Of a stretch of 64,000 bases of DNA, positions 1-9,386 are shown one piece after another. A program made the translations under genes and the position numbers. Every line of letters starts with the position of its first letter. The stretch's first letter is position 1. The stretch is from JAKEHA01 sp964560355 (GTDB lineage: Bacteria; Krumholzibacteriota; Krumholzibacteriia; WVZY01; JAKEHA01): the NCBI GenBank assembly GCA_964560355.1, contig CAZLLI010000003.1:4396-68395 (forward strand), written 5' to 3'. The notes beneath the pieces were generated by a model. The model was not told the origin of the DNA. It searched no databases and saw nothing but the letters and a program-made list of their open reading frames with translations.

Positions 1-1292
1 ACCGTGTCGTCGAACTTGTAGCGCTCGCGCTTCAAGTCCTCGCGCACCTCGGTGCAAATCTCCTTGGTGCGCAGAACCTCTTCGATCTGCGAAATCATCG
101 GGAACATGATTTTGACCTTGCCGTGCGCGCTCGCGCGGTAGATCGCGCGCAGCTGGGTCTTGAAGATGTCCTTGCGCGTGAGGCAGAAGCGAATGCCGCG
201 CCAGCCCATGAACGGGTTGAGCTCGGGCGAGCGATTGAGATAGCTCGCGATCTTGTCGCCGCCCACATCGAGGGTGCGAATGACGACGGGCTTGCCGTCC
301 ATGCGCTCGGCGACTTGCCGGTACACCTTGTACTGGTCCTCTTCGCTCGGCAGGTATTCCTGCGAGATGAAGTAGTACTCGGTGCGAAACAGCCCCACGC
401 CCTGGCCGCCGTGGTCGAGCACGGAGCCGACTTCGTCGGGCGAATCGAGGTTGGCCGACAACATGAATTCGCGCCCGTCCAGCGTCGTGGCCGGGTAGCC
501 GGTGAGCGTGAGCAGTTGCTCTTCCAGCTCGTGGAAGCGCGCAATCTCGTTCTGGTACTGCTCGATGGTGGTCGGGGTCGGATTGACGACGACGCTGCCG
601 GCGTTGCCGTCGACGATGAGCATGTCGCCGGTGTCGACCTTGTCGACCAGGTTCTCGAGCCCCACCACGGCGGGGAGCCCTTGCGAACGCGCGAGGATGG
701 CGGTGTGCGACGTGCGCCCGCCCAACTCGGTGACGTACCCCAAGACCGAGCGGCGGTCGAGCTGCGCAGTATCGCTGGGCGAAAGATCGTGCGCGACCAG
801 GATGCTGGGTTCGCCGGGGCGATTGACGGCGCGCTTGTCCTTGCCGAGGAGCGTGCGAATGACGCGCTTCTTCACGTCCTGCACGTCCATGGTGCGTTCC
901 TTGAGGTACTCGTCCTCGATGCCCGCGATGGACGCGATCACGTTGTTGATCACCTTTTCGAACGCGGCGGCCGCGTTCGCGCGCTCCTTGCGAATTAGCG
1001 CGGAGGTTTCGTCGACCAGCATGCGGTCGGCGAGGATGAGGAGGTGAGCGTCGAAGATGCGCGCGTGGTCGTCGCCCATGCGCTTGGCGATGTCGGACTT
1101 GATGGCGCGCAGCTCGCGCGCGGTGTCGGCGAGCGCTTGCATGAAGCGCGCGACTTCGGACTCGACGGCGGACGCGTCGACGAGCGCGCGCGGCACGTTG
1201 AGGCGCTCGGCGTCGCGCACGAAGGCGGGGCCGATCACGATCCCCGGCGAGGCCGAGATCCCCCGGCGCTCGTATTCCGGTTTCGCAGCCAT
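1..1292 (-). CDS. ptsI: PTS Enzyme I (phosphoenolpyruvate-protein phosphotransferase), partial
   Basis: Cytosolic first enzyme of the phosphotransferase system: it takes phosphate from PEP onto a histidine and passes it to HPr. The frame opens at ATG 1292 and runs off the left edge, so 430 residues of a protein usually near 575 are present; the C-terminal part with the catalytic cysteine is outside. Visible are the N-terminal RGISASPGIVIG, the phosphohistidine motif GGRTSHTAILARS with His196, and the PEP-domain stretches LFRTEYYF and NPFMGWRGIRFC. It follows ptsH by 13 bases and is the last gene seen in the PTS operon. Identification is firm. Confidence 0.96.
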   Translation of the reverse strand, partial: MAAKPEYERRGISASPGIVIGPAFVRDAERLNVPRALVDASAVESEVARFMQALADTARELRAIKSDIAKRMGDDHARIFDAHLLILADRMLVDETSALIRKERANAAAAFEKVINNVIASIAGIEDEYLKERTMDVQDVKKRVIRTLLGKDKRAVNRPGEPSILVAHDLSPSDTAQLDRRSVLGYVTELGGRTSHTAILARSQGLPAVVGLENLVDKVDTGDMLIVDGNAGSVVVNPTPTTIEQYQNEIARFHELEEQLLTLTGYPATTLDGREFMLSANLDSPDEVGSVLDHGGQGVGLFRTEYYFISQEYLPSEEDQYKVYRQVAERMDGKPVVIRTLDVGGDKIASYLNRSPELNPFMGWRGIRFCLTRKDIFKTQLRAIYRASAHGKVKIMFPMISQIEEVLRTKEICTEVREDLKRERYKFDDT

Positions 1293-1305
1293 AAGTGGCG
1301 TGGAC

Positions 1306-1572
1306 CTAATCCTCGTAGAACTTGGCGTCGAAGAGGGCCTCGAGGGCCTTGCGCGCGGCGGCTTCGTCGGGGCCCTCGATCTCGACGCGAACGTTGGCGC
1401 CGCGGGCCGCGGCCAGGCTGGCCAGCCCGAGGATGCTCTTGCCGTTCGCGTAGCGTTCGCCGTGGTAGACACGGATATCGCTCGTGAACTGCGCGGCGAT
1501 CTTGACGAACTCCCCGGCCGCACGCAGGTGCAGGCCGATCTTGTTGCCGACTTGTTTCGTGAACTCGACCAT
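1306..1572 (-). CDS. ptsH: Phosphocarrier protein HPr with His15 and Ser46
   Basis: An 88-residue HPr, the usual length. It carries phosphate from Enzyme I to the sugar-specific EIIA. The active-site stretch reads IGLHLRAA with His15; the family norm is GLHARPA, so two positions differ. The regulatory site is NGKSILGL with Ser46, the residue phosphorylated by HPr kinase, and that kinase is encoded upstream in the same operon. Both sites are intact, so this HPr can work in sugar transfer and as a Ser-phosphorylated signal. It lies 9 bases after the EIID gene and 13 before ptsI. Confidence 0.96.
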   Translation of the reverse strand: MVEFTKQVGNKIGLHLRAAGEFVKIAAQFTSDIRVYHGERYANGKSILGLASLAAARGANVRVEIEGPDEAAARKALEALFDAKFYED

Positions 1573-1581
1573 GTGGGATTT

Positions 1582-2313
1582 CTATTTCACCAGCATCGCG
1601 ACGACGACGACCAACGGAAACAGGAGGATCGCGAGACGCGCCGCGTTCCACCCGCGCCGCAGCGCGAGCCACGCGAGCACCGTCGCCGCGACGACCAGCG
1701 CGAGGTGGCCGATCCCGTCCGCGTTCGCGCGCCGCGCCACCACCCCGACCAACACCCCGCCCGCGAGGGCGGCCAAGATGCGCGTCAGCATGACGACGCG
1801 TTGCACGCGCGGGCCCGTGAAGGCGTCGACGACGCCCCAGCCGCGCGCGTAACCGAAGCGAAGTCCCCACGCGCGCGCGGCCAGCAGGGCCGCGTTGTAG
1901 AGGACGACGATCGCGACTAACCCCGTAAAAAAACTGTATATAGCAGACACTATCGCCAAAGTCAACGCGAGCGGCTTGAGCCCTCCCACCACCAGCACGT
2001 CGCCCATCGCGGCGAGGGCACTACACGCCGCTTGTTTGAAGCGCGACACCGGCGCCGGCGTCGCCGTGGCGCCGTCCTCCTCGATGCGCAGGACACCGCC
2101 CACCACGATCGGCACCGCGTTCGGGTTGGTGTTGAAGTGATCGGCGTGGCGCGCGAGGAGCGCGCCAGGGTCTTGCGAGAGTTTCGGCGCGGCCGCGTCC
2201 AGCGCGTGCATGACGCCGATGTTCTGCATCCCCTTGCGATGGAGTGCGGCCTGCACGAAGAGGAGGCGCGCGAGCACCTTCGCCAAATCGCCGCGTTGGA
2301 GGCGGGCGCTCAT
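1582..2313 (-). CDS. PTS mannose-family EIID subunit
   Basis: Membrane subunit IID of a mannose/fructose/sorbose-type permease, 243 residues from ATG 2313. This start overlaps the IIC stop by four bases (ATGA), which suits translational coupling; the open frame continues further upstream only as antisense to the next genes. Family signs are the N-terminal RGDLAKVLARLLFVQ, then KGMQNIGVMHAL and HADHFNTNPN, typical of IID proteins, and a hydrophobic C-terminal half with several membrane segments. IID proteins pair with IIC to form the sugar channel. The sugar cannot be told from sequence. Somewhat shorter than well-studied IID proteins of about 280 residues. Confidence 0.88.
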   Translation of the reverse strand: MSARLQRGDLAKVLARLLFVQAALHRKGMQNIGVMHALDAAAPKLSQDPGALLARHADHFNTNPNAVPIVVGGVLRIEEDGATATPAPVSRFKQAACSALAAMGDVLVVGGLKPLALTLAIVSAIYSFFTGLVAIVVLYNAALLAARAWGLRFGYARGWGVVDAFTGPRVQRVVMLTRILAALAGGVLVGVVARRANADGIGHLALVVAATVLAWLALRRGWNAARLAILLFPLVVVVAMLVK

Positions 2314-3014
2314 CGCAGCCACCCCGCGATCCATACCGCCGCCGCGCCCACGACCACGTAGCGCACCAAGGCGCGCGTGCCGAATGCGCGCACGATGGCG
2401 GCGAGCCCGAGCGCGCCCACGCACGCGAGCCACCACACCGCTCCCGCGTTGGCGTCGGCGGGAAGGCGCGCGCCTACGAGGTGCACGACGCGCGTCGCGA
2501 GCGGGAGGAGCGCCAACACGACCACGGCGTCGACCACTCCCACGAACAGCGCCGACGCGAATACCGTCCACGAGAGCTTGCGCGACGCCGCCGCGTACGG
2601 TTGGGGCGGAATCGGCGGCAAGCGGAAATTGCCCAGCCAGCGCTCGCGCCACTCGCCGCTTCGGCGCGCGACCACCGCGCCGATTTCGGCGGCCAAGAGC
2701 CCGGCCAGCACGCCCGCCGCGACCACCACACCCTCGCGCGGATCGCCGGTGCGCGCGAGCACCAGGCTCGCGGCGCCCGCGCCCACCACGCCCCCCACCA
2801 CCGTGTTGGTGCGCCGCGTCCCGCGCGCGGCGCCGATCGAGAGCCACGCGAGCTGCAAGACCACGCCGACGCGCAGCGCCGGCTCGACCGTGCCGAGGAG
2901 CGCGCCCACGATCAGCGACGCGAAGACGGGTTCGCCGAGTAGGCTCTGCCACCCCGCGCGATCGTCGACAGCGAGCACTCCGGCGACGAGGGCGATGAGA
3001 ACGACGTCGGGCAT
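2310..3014 (-). CDS. PTS mannose-family EIIC subunit
   Basis: A 234-residue, very hydrophobic protein with several predicted membrane spans, placed between the IIB and IID genes where the IIC channel subunit of mannose-family systems is expected. The N-terminal part (ALVAGVLAVDDRAGWQSLLGE, then GALLGTVEPALRVGVVLQL) is typical of IIC. Its stop overlaps the IID start by four bases and its ATG is three bases after the IIB stop. Together with IID it should form the inner-membrane sugar path. Assignment rests on hydropathy, these stretches and gene order. Confidence 0.85.
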   Translation of the reverse strand: MPDVVLIALVAGVLAVDDRAGWQSLLGEPVFASLIVGALLGTVEPALRVGVVLQLAWLSIGAARGTRRTNTVVGGVVGAGAASLVLARTGDPREGVVVAAGVLAGLLAAEIGAVVARRSGEWRERWLGNFRLPPIPPQPYAAASRKLSWTVFASALFVGVVDAVVVLALLPLATRVVHLVGARLPADANAGAVWWLACVGALGLAAIVRAFGTRALVRYVVVGAAAVWIAGWLR

Positions 3015-3017
3015 GCG

Positions 3018-3494
3018 TTACACGACCAGCGAGTTGATGACGCGCGCAGCGTTGGAGGGGACGTCTTGGGCCGAGAGCACCACACCGCGCTTGACCAGCT
3101 CGCGCAGGAACGTTTTTTCTTCCGGCGTCACGTACACGAACGGCAAGAGTTCGACGGAGCCTTCGCGGTAGTGGAGCCCGCCCACGTTGACTTCGCGCAG
3201 CGCGATGCCCCCCGCCACCAGCTTGCACGCGTCTTCGGCGGATTCGACCAGCACCAGCAATTGCTCGCCGGCGAGCGGCTCGACCAGAATCTGCTGCGCC
3301 GCTTCCGCGACGGCGAAGAACGACGTGCGCACCTCGGGCGGCACGCACGACGCGTAGAAGCGGCGCTCCCAGTCGTTGGCGGCGACGCGGTCGCACGCGA
3401 CCACGATGCGGTCGGGCTTCACCACCGGCACCCAGCCCAACACGACTTGGCCGTGGATGAGACGGTCGTCGATCCGGGCGAGCTTGACGGGCAT
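3018..3494 (-). CDS. PTS mannose-family EIIB subunit
   Basis: A 158-residue soluble IIB subunit of the mannose/sorbose family. The N-terminus carries the active-site stretch ARIDDRLIHGQV with His14, the residue that receives phosphate from IIA and gives it to the incoming sugar. Length is normal for the family. It sits between IIA (5 bases upstream) and IIC (3 bases downstream). Motif and gene order agree, so this is a confident call; substrate unknown. Confidence 0.93.
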   Translation of the reverse strand: MPVKLARIDDRLIHGQVVLGWVPVVKPDRIVVACDRVAANDWERRFYASCVPPEVRTSFFAVAEAAQQILVEPLAGEQLLVLVESAEDACKLVAGGIALREVNVGGLHYREGSVELLPFVYVTPEEKTFLRELVKRGVVLSAQDVPSNAARVINSLVV

Positions 3495-3499
3495 GGTGG

Positions 3500-3895
3500 T
3501 TAGATTTGGTCGGTGTCGACGGCGTGGATGCTGTCGCGGCCGCGGGAGGCGAGCTCGGCGGGCAGGCGCTCGAAGCTGACGTCGGCGCGTTTATTGAGGA
3601 AGGCGAGCAGCATGGGCAGGTTGACGCCGGAGACCACGCGCACGTTGCGGCGCCGGCGTTCGACCGACAGCGTCGCGTGACCGCAGCTGCCGCCCAGGAA
3701 GTCGACCAGGATCACGAAACTGTCGTCGGGGCCGCCCGCCTCGATGATAGCGTCGATCTGCGACGACAGCGCCTGCGGCGTGGTGTCGTCGTTGGAAACC
3801 GCGTACACGCCCTTCACGTTGCCGTAGATCTTCTGCGCGGTGGCGATGAATTCTTGCGCGAGCTTTCCGTGGGTGACGACGATCGCTGCAATCAT
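3500..3895 (-). CDS. PTS mannose-family EIIA subunit
   Basis: A 131-residue IIA subunit of the mannose family. The N-terminal strand IAAIVVTHGKLA contains the phosphorylated His9, and FVILVDFLGGSCGHAT matches the conserved loop of IIA-Man proteins. It takes phosphate from HPr His15 and passes it to IIB. In many bacteria a lone IIA of this type serves only regulation, but here IIB, IIC and IID all follow, so a working transporter is plausible. It starts 16 bases after the hprK stop. Confidence 0.93.
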   Translation of the reverse strand: MIAAIVVTHGKLAQEFIATAQKIYGNVKGVYAVSNDDTTPQALSSQIDAIIEAGGPDDSFVILVDFLGGSCGHATLSVERRRRNVRVVSGVNLPMLLAFLNKRADVSFERLPAELASRGRDSIHAVDTDQI

Positions 3896-3911
3896 CTTGG
3901 TACGTTACGCG

Positions 3912-4895
<984 letters not shown>

Positions 4896-4914
4896 GGCGT
4901 CGACGTCCTCGCGG

Positions 4915-5253
4915 CTACTCGCCCTCGGCCACGTTGCCGGAGGCTTCGCCCAGCCCGCGCGCGCGCTTGCGCCGCTTCAGCTTGCCGTTGTGGCGTTTGA
5001 GCTGCTCTTCCAGCTTTTCCACCGCGCGGTCGACGGAGAGGTACATGTCTTCCGATTCCTGCATGGTGACGAAGTCTTTGCCGTTCACGTGCAGCGTGAT
5101 TTCGACGCGCTGCCGGTACTTCTCGATCGAGAAGATCAGGTGCGCGTTGACGATGTGGTCGAAGTATTTCTTCAAGCTATGCACCTTGCCCTCGGCGTAA
5201 TCCTTGAGCGAGGGTGCCAGGTCGTAGTGTCGTGCGGTCGTAGTAATGTTCAT
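4915..5253 (-). CDS. hpf: Short ribosome hibernation-promoting factor (HPF/RaiA family)
   Basis: A 112-residue protein that binds idle ribosomes and stabilises them in slow growth. The start chosen is ATG 5253, preceded by GAGAAAGGGG as ribosome-binding site; the protein then begins MNITTTARHYDL, as in family members. The same frame stays open back to an ATG at 5442, just after the promoter, but that 63-residue extension has no counterpart in the family. The basic tail (KRRKRARG) and missing C-terminal domain make this the short form. It heads the hprK-PTS operon, directly after rpoN, the place hpf often holds in Gram-negative genomes. Confidence 0.93.
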   Translation of the reverse strand: MNITTTARHYDLAPSLKDYAEGKVHSLKKYFDHIVNAHLIFSIEKYRQRVEITLHVNGKDFVTMQESEDMYLSVDRAVEKLEEQLKRHNGKLKRRKRARGLGEASGNVAEGE

Positions 5254-5290
5254 GACGACCCCTTTCTCTATGACGACATACCCCGGACGC

Positions 5291-5304
5291 GGGAATCGAT
5301 TCCC
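5291..5304. promoter_or_regulatory. 14-bp palindrome in the hpf leader
   Basis: GGGAATCGATTCCC is a perfect 14-base palindrome about 38 bases upstream of the hpf start codon and about 150 bases downstream of its promoter. It could be an operator or a hairpin in the leader RNA. No protein partner can be named from sequence. Confidence 0.4.
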
Positions 5305-5454
5305 CGCAACCGGTGCGACGACGGAAACCAACACGTCGTGGCGGGCGGAGTGCCCATCGATTTGAGGGAGGAACACGGCGATCGGACGCCGGCTTGGGAA
5401 GGGTGTATACGCTCGTCTCGTTGACGTTGCGACGTGTGTCATTTCGCTGCTTCG

Positions 5455-5483
5455 AATATACGCCCGCCGACCGCCGGTGGCAA
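5455..5483 (-). promoter_or_regulatory. sigma70-like promoter of the hpf-hprK-PTS operon
   Basis: On the minus strand TTGCCA (5483-5478) and TATATT (5460-5455) are separated by exactly 17 bases. The predicted start is near 5448, giving a leader of about 195 bases before hpf. It lies between rpoN and hpf, so the hpf-PTS genes can be transcribed apart from rpoN. Confidence 0.7.
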
Positions 5484-5517
5484 GTCATTGGTTGACGGCG
5501 CCGGCGAGCGCGTTTCC

Positions 5518-7011
5518 CTAGTACTGCTTGCGCATGCGCGCGGGCAAGATGTTGAGCTGCTCGCGATACTTTGCCACCGTGCGGCGCGCGATGTTCAACC
5601 CTTCCTTCTTGAGCATGTCCGCGATCTTCTGGTCCGAGAGCGGCGTGCGGTCGGTCTCGGCCTCGATGATGCGGCGAATCTTGTCCTTGGCGCTCTTGGC
5701 GGAGACTTCGCCGCCGTCCTGCGTCCCCAGGCTCGAGGAGAAGAAGAACTTCAGCTCGAACACGCCGCGCGGCGTCTGCACGTACTTGTTGGTGGTGACG
5801 CGGCTCACGGTCGACTCGTGCATGTTGATCTCGCTCGCCACCTGCTGCAGCGTGAGGGGTTTCAAGAATGCGGTCCCTTTGTCGAAGAACTCGCGCTGCT
5901 TGCGCACGATGCACTCCATCACCTTGACCATGGTGCGGCGGCGTTGCTCGATGGTCTGGATCAGCCACTTGGCCGACTTCAGGCGCGCGTTGATGAACTC
6001 GCGCGCTTCGCTATCGCCGTCGCGCACTTCGCGCATCAATTCGTCGTGATAGTGCTGGCTCACGCGCAGGCGCGGGATATTGCGGTCGTTCAGGTACACC
6101 ACGTACTTGCCGTCGATGTTCTCGACGATCAGGTCGGGGATGACGTACTTGGGATCCTCCGCCACCACTTCGAGCCCTGGCTTGGGGTCGAGCGTGCTGA
6201 TGAGCTTGCACTGGTCCTGCACGTCCTGCACCGAGACGCGCAGCTTGCGCGCGATGTCGACGTACTTCTTCTGCTTGAACTCGTCGAAGTGGTCGCGAAT
6301 GATGGCGGCCGCGTGCGAGTCGGAGAGCCCGCGGAACTTGAGCTGGAGCAACAGGCACTCTTGCAGGTTGCGCGCGCCCACGCCGGGGGGGTCGAAGGCC
6401 TGGATGATCTCGAGCACGCGGTCGACGTCTTCGACCGGCACGCCGAAGGTGTTCGCAACTTCTTCGAGATCGCACGTGAGGTAGCCGCTTTCGTCGAGCG
6501 AGCCGATCAAGTAGTCGCCGATGGCGAGCATCTTGGCGTCGTCGGTTTGGATGCGCAGCTGCCCCATCAACTGGTCGGTGAAGCTGCGCTTGGCCACCGG
6601 CACTTTCTCGAAGAACTCTTCCTTTTGTTCTTCTTCCGCCCCCGCGCGCCCGATCTCGAAGCCGTCGTTGAAGTACTCGTCCCAGTCGACGCGCTCGTCG
6701 CCCGCTTCGCCGCCCTCGGGCTTGGCTTCGACGGGCTCGTCGGCCGGCGCCGCGGGCGCCTCCGCGATGGTTTCCGCGGGCGCCGCGACCTCGCCGTCCC
6801 CGTCTTCCGACCCTTCCGCGGCCTGTTCGGTTTCTTCGATCTCTTCGTACTCCTCCACTTCCTCGAGCAGAGGATTCTCCATGATCTCTTGCTTCAGCAT
6901 TTGCTGGAGCTCGATCGCGGGCATCTGCAAGAGCTTCAGCGCCTGCTGGAGCTTCGGCGTCATCACCAGCTGTTGTCTTTGCCGTAGGTGCAGCCCGATC
7001 TTCATGTCCAT
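5518..7011 (-). CDS. rpoN: RNA polymerase sigma-54 factor
   Basis: A 497-residue sigma54. The N-terminal region I is Gln/Leu-rich (HLRQRQQLVMTPKLQQALKL), the region that contacts activators. A long acidic linker follows at about 46-110, then the core-binding region, a helix-turn-helix region and the RpoN box ARRTVAKYRE near 475-484, which reads the -24 element. It lies 23 bases after lptB, the usual lptB-rpoN order. Two activators and three sigma54-like promoters are in this window, one of them in front of this very operon, so the factor may drive its own gene. Confidence 0.98.
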   Translation of the reverse strand: MDMKIGLHLRQRQQLVMTPKLQQALKLLQMPAIELQQMLKQEIMENPLLEEVEEYEEIEETEQAAEGSEDGDGEVAAPAETIAEAPAAPADEPVEAKPEGGEAGDERVDWDEYFNDGFEIGRAGAEEEQKEEFFEKVPVAKRSFTDQLMGQLRIQTDDAKMLAIGDYLIGSLDESGYLTCDLEEVANTFGVPVEDVDRVLEIIQAFDPPGVGARNLQECLLLQLKFRGLSDSHAAAIIRDHFDEFKQKKYVDIARKLRVSVQDVQDQCKLISTLDPKPGLEVVAEDPKYVIPDLIVENIDGKYVVYLNDRNIPRLRVSQHYHDELMREVRDGDSEAREFINARLKSAKWLIQTIEQRRRTMVKVMECIVRKQREFFDKGTAFLKPLTLQQVASEINMHESTVSRVTTNKYVQTPRGVFELKFFFSSSLGTQDGGEVSAKSAKDKIRRIIEAETDRTPLSDQKIADMLKKEGLNIARRTVAKYREQLNILPARMRKQY

Positions 7012-7034
7012 AGGTACGTCGTCCTCGCGTAGAC

Positions 7035-7781
7035 CTAGAGCCTGAACGAATTGCCGAGATAGATCTCGCGCACTTCGGTGTCGGCCGCGAGCTCCGCGGC
7101 GGTTCCCTGTCGCTTGATGCTGCCTTCGTACATGACGTAGGCGCGGTCGGTGATACTCAGCGTATCGCGCACGTTGTGGTCGGTGATGAGCACGCCGAGC
7201 CCCTGGTCCTTGAGCTTGCGCACGATGCCCTGCAGGTCCTGCACGGCGATGGGGTCGATGCCGGCGAAGGGCTCGTCGAGCAGCATGAACTTCGGGCGCG
7301 CGACCAGCGCGCGCGTGATTTCGACGCGGCGTCGCTCGCCGCCCGAGAGCTGGTATCCCATCGACTTGCGAATGTGGCTGATGTCGAGCTGCTCGAGCAG
7401 CCCGTCGAGCACCGCCTTGCGCTCCGAGCGCGCGTACGACATGGTCTCGATCACCGCCATCAAATTGTCCTCCACGCTCAAGCCGCGAAAGATCGACGGC
7501 TCTTGCGGCAGATACCCGATGCCGAGGCGCGCGCGCTTGTACATCGGCATGTGGGTAATGTCGGCGGCGTCGAGCAGAATGCGTCCCTCGTTGGGCCGAA
7601 TCATCCCCACGATCATGTAGAAGGTCGTGGTCTTCCCCGCGCCGTTGGGCCCGAGCAGACCGACCACTTCGCCGCCGTTGACCTCGACGCTGACGCCGTT
7701 CACGACGCGGCGGCGCCCGTAGGTCTTAGCCACGCCGTCGGTGGCGAGTCGCGCGCGCGCTGTGGCGGTCACCGTGTCCAT
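7035..7781 (-). CDS. lptB: LPS export ABC transporter ATP-binding protein LptB
   Basis: A 248-residue cytosolic ATPase that powers LPS extraction from the inner membrane with LptF/LptG. It shows Walker A GPNGAGKT at 44-51, the Q-loop region YLPQEPSIF, signature LSGGE and Walker B FMLLDEPFAGIDP, and ends in YLGNSF as LptB does. Start ATG 7781 is preferred because GAGG lies seven bases upstream and it clears the lptC stop by ten bases; an upstream ATG at 7820 would overlap lptC. The partners LptF, LptG, LptA and LptD are not in this window. Confidence 0.94.
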   Translation of the reverse strand: MDTVTATARARLATDGVAKTYGRRRVVNGVSVEVNGGEVVGLLGPNGAGKTTTFYMIVGMIRPNEGRILLDAADITHMPMYKRARLGIGYLPQEPSIFRGLSVEDNLMAVIETMSYARSERKAVLDGLLEQLDISHIRKSMGYQLSGGERRRVEITRALVARPKFMLLDEPFAGIDPIAVQDLQGIVRKLKDQGLGVLITDHNVRDTLSITDRAYVMYEGSIKRQGTAAELAADTEVREIYLGNSFRL

Positions 7782-7791
7782 CGGCGCCTCG

Positions 7792-8352
7792 CTAGCGGGT
7801 GATATCGTCGAGCTTTCCATCTTCTTCCAGGATCCGCGCCCGCACGTCCTTCTTGATGTCGACTGACTCCAGCGTGTGATCGCATTCGAGTCCGATTCCG
7901 GTCAGCACGTCCTTGCCGCGCGTGAGCTTCACGAAGCTGTCGCTCACGATCTTGTCGCTCTCGTTCAGGTAGCGCAGCGTGTCCGTCTCCAGCACTTCGC
8001 CCTTGAACGTTACTGCGACCACGTTGCCGTAGGCCAGCATGTCGTGCGTCGCGAGCGAATATTCGCCGTTGTCGGCCGTCAGCGTCGTCTGCAAGTTGCC
8101 CATCTCGTCGTAGAACTCGATGGTCGGGTCCGACATCACGAACACGTTGCGCGCGTTGTAGCGGTCCGCGCGCGGCGCCGTCACCGTCCACGCCACCCGT
8201 CCGCTGTCCGACTCCTGGGTGCGAAAGTCGGTGACGGTTTCGTCGGGCATTTCCGCCTGCACCGACGACGTCTTCTTGGCTTCGTCGTCGCACGCGAGCG
8301 CGAGGAAAAGCGCCCCCGCGATCGCCAGCGCGACGCTACCCCTGCGCCGCAT
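7792..8352 (-). CDS. lptC: LptC-like LPS export lipoprotein
   Basis: A 186-residue protein with a lipoprotein signal ending LALAC (Cys21). The rest fits the LptC/OstA-like beta-jellyroll: repeated short strands such as VAWTVTAPRADRYN, PTIEFYDEMG and LTADNGEYSL. LptC couples the LptBFG transporter to the periplasmic LPS bridge. Classic LptC is held by a membrane helix rather than a lipid anchor, so the lipobox is a variation seen outside the Proteobacteria. It overlaps the acyltransferase gene by 17 bases and precedes lptB, which supports the call. Confidence 0.85.
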   Translation of the reverse strand: MRRRGSVALAIAGALFLALACDDEAKKTSSVQAEMPDETVTDFRTQESDSGRVAWTVTAPRADRYNARNVFVMSDPTIEFYDEMGNLQTTLTADNGEYSLATHDMLAYGNVVAVTFKGEVLETDTLRYLNESDKIVSDSFVKLTRGKDVLTGIGLECDHTLESVDIKKDVRARILEEDGKLDDITR

Positions 8353-9346
8353 ACGCCACCCGCGCCCCTTCGTCCTCGCTCGGTTCGCGCCAGCGGTGGT
8401 GGAACCACACCCACTGGGCCGGGTCGAGCCGAATCAATCGTTCCACCGCGAGCGAGCACTCGCTGGTGATCGCGCGCACCGCCGCGTCCTTGTTCGACGC
8501 CGCGCGCGCGATGTCGTCGACCGCGATCGCGGGCGACACCTGCACGCGATGGCGGCCGTCGTGCTGCCGGTAGATCCCCATCGGCACGATGGCCGCTCCG
8601 CTCGCCAGCGCGATCTTCGCCACCGCGGTCGGCGTGTAGGCCGGGCGGTCGAAGAACGGCACATACATCCCCGCCACGCTGGTGTGCTGGTCGATCAGCA
8701 CGCCCAAGATCTCGCCGCGCTTGAGCGGCTCGAGCATGCGGCGCGGGTTGTCGTCGCGGTCGATGGACGTGACACCCACCGACGCGCGCATCGCGACCAG
8801 CTTTGCGTTCAGCCGCTCCGACTTCATGCGCCTCGCGACCACCGACACCGGATAGCCGATGTTCACGAAGTACGCGGGCAAGAGCTCCCAGCACCCGATG
8901 TGGCCCGTAATCACCACGACGCCGTTGCCCGCGCGGCGGGCGTCGAGAAAGTGCTCCATGCCGTCGACACGTTCGACGCTGGCGCGGATCTCCTCCGGCG
9001 ACATCCCGGAAAGGCGCAGGGCGTCGAACGAATTCCGCCCCAGCGCCTTGAAGCTCGCGCGAGCGAGCGCGTCGCGCACCGGCGCGGGCGCATCGGGGAA
9101 CGCGACCGCGAGATTCTCGATCGCGCGCAGCCGGTCGCGGTCGAAGACGCGGGCCGCCGCCGCTCCGAACACCGCGAACAGCGCCGCCCCCGCTCGCCGC
9201 GGCAACATGCGGGCGAAGCCGAACAAGGCGTTGACCAAGGCGACTTCGCCGGCGCGTTTGACTTTCTTCCGCGTCCGCACTCCCGCACCCCACGGATCGT
9301 GCTCAAAAACCATCCGCTCGACCATCGTCGAAGCGGTCAAAACCAT
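8336..9346 (-). CDS. Lysophospholipid/lipid A-type acyltransferase (LpxL/HtrB family)
   Basis: A 336-residue member of the LpxL/HtrB acyltransferase family, which adds a secondary acyl chain to Kdo-lipid A at the inner membrane. The catalytic HX4E motif is GHIGCWE with His149 and Glu154; later ILGVLIDQHTS and YVPFFDRPA are family stretches, and PAQWVWFHHRW near the end matches the C-terminal signature. It opens the lptC-lptB-rpoN operon. The first ATG (9346) lies only about five bases after the predicted sigma70 start, so an ATG at 9325 or 9313 may be used instead. Exact acyl donor cannot be read. Confidence 0.88.
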   Translation of the reverse strand: MVLTASTMVERMVFEHDPWGAGVRTRKKVKRAGEVALVNALFGFARMLPRRAGAALFAVFGAAAARVFDRDRLRAIENLAVAFPDAPAPVRDALARASFKALGRNSFDALRLSGMSPEEIRASVERVDGMEHFLDARRAGNGVVVITGHIGCWELLPAYFVNIGYPVSVVARRMKSERLNAKLVAMRASVGVTSIDRDDNPRRMLEPLKRGEILGVLIDQHTSVAGMYVPFFDRPAYTPTAVAKIALASGAAIVPMGIYRQHDGRHRVQVSPAIAVDDIARAASNKDAAVRAITSECSLAVERLIRLDPAQWVWFHHRWREPSEDEGARVAYAAQG

Positions 9347-9357
9347 TCACTTGCAAC

Positions 9358-9386
9358 TAGTTAGCACAATCCAGGGGGGCTGTCAA
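9358..9386 (-). promoter_or_regulatory. sigma70-like extended -10 promoter of the acyltransferase-lptCB-rpoN operon
   Basis: Minus strand TTGACA (9386-9381), a 17-base spacer, then TGC-TAACTA (-10 at 9363-9358), an extended -10 arrangement. Its -35 directly abuts and shares one base with the -12 part of a sigma54-like promoter. Predicted start is near 9351. Confidence 0.6.

Noticed and set aside
5254..5442. 63-residue N-terminal extension of HPF
   Set aside because: No match to family N-termini; ATG 5253 has a strong ribosome-binding site and gives the normal protein. Kept only as an observation.
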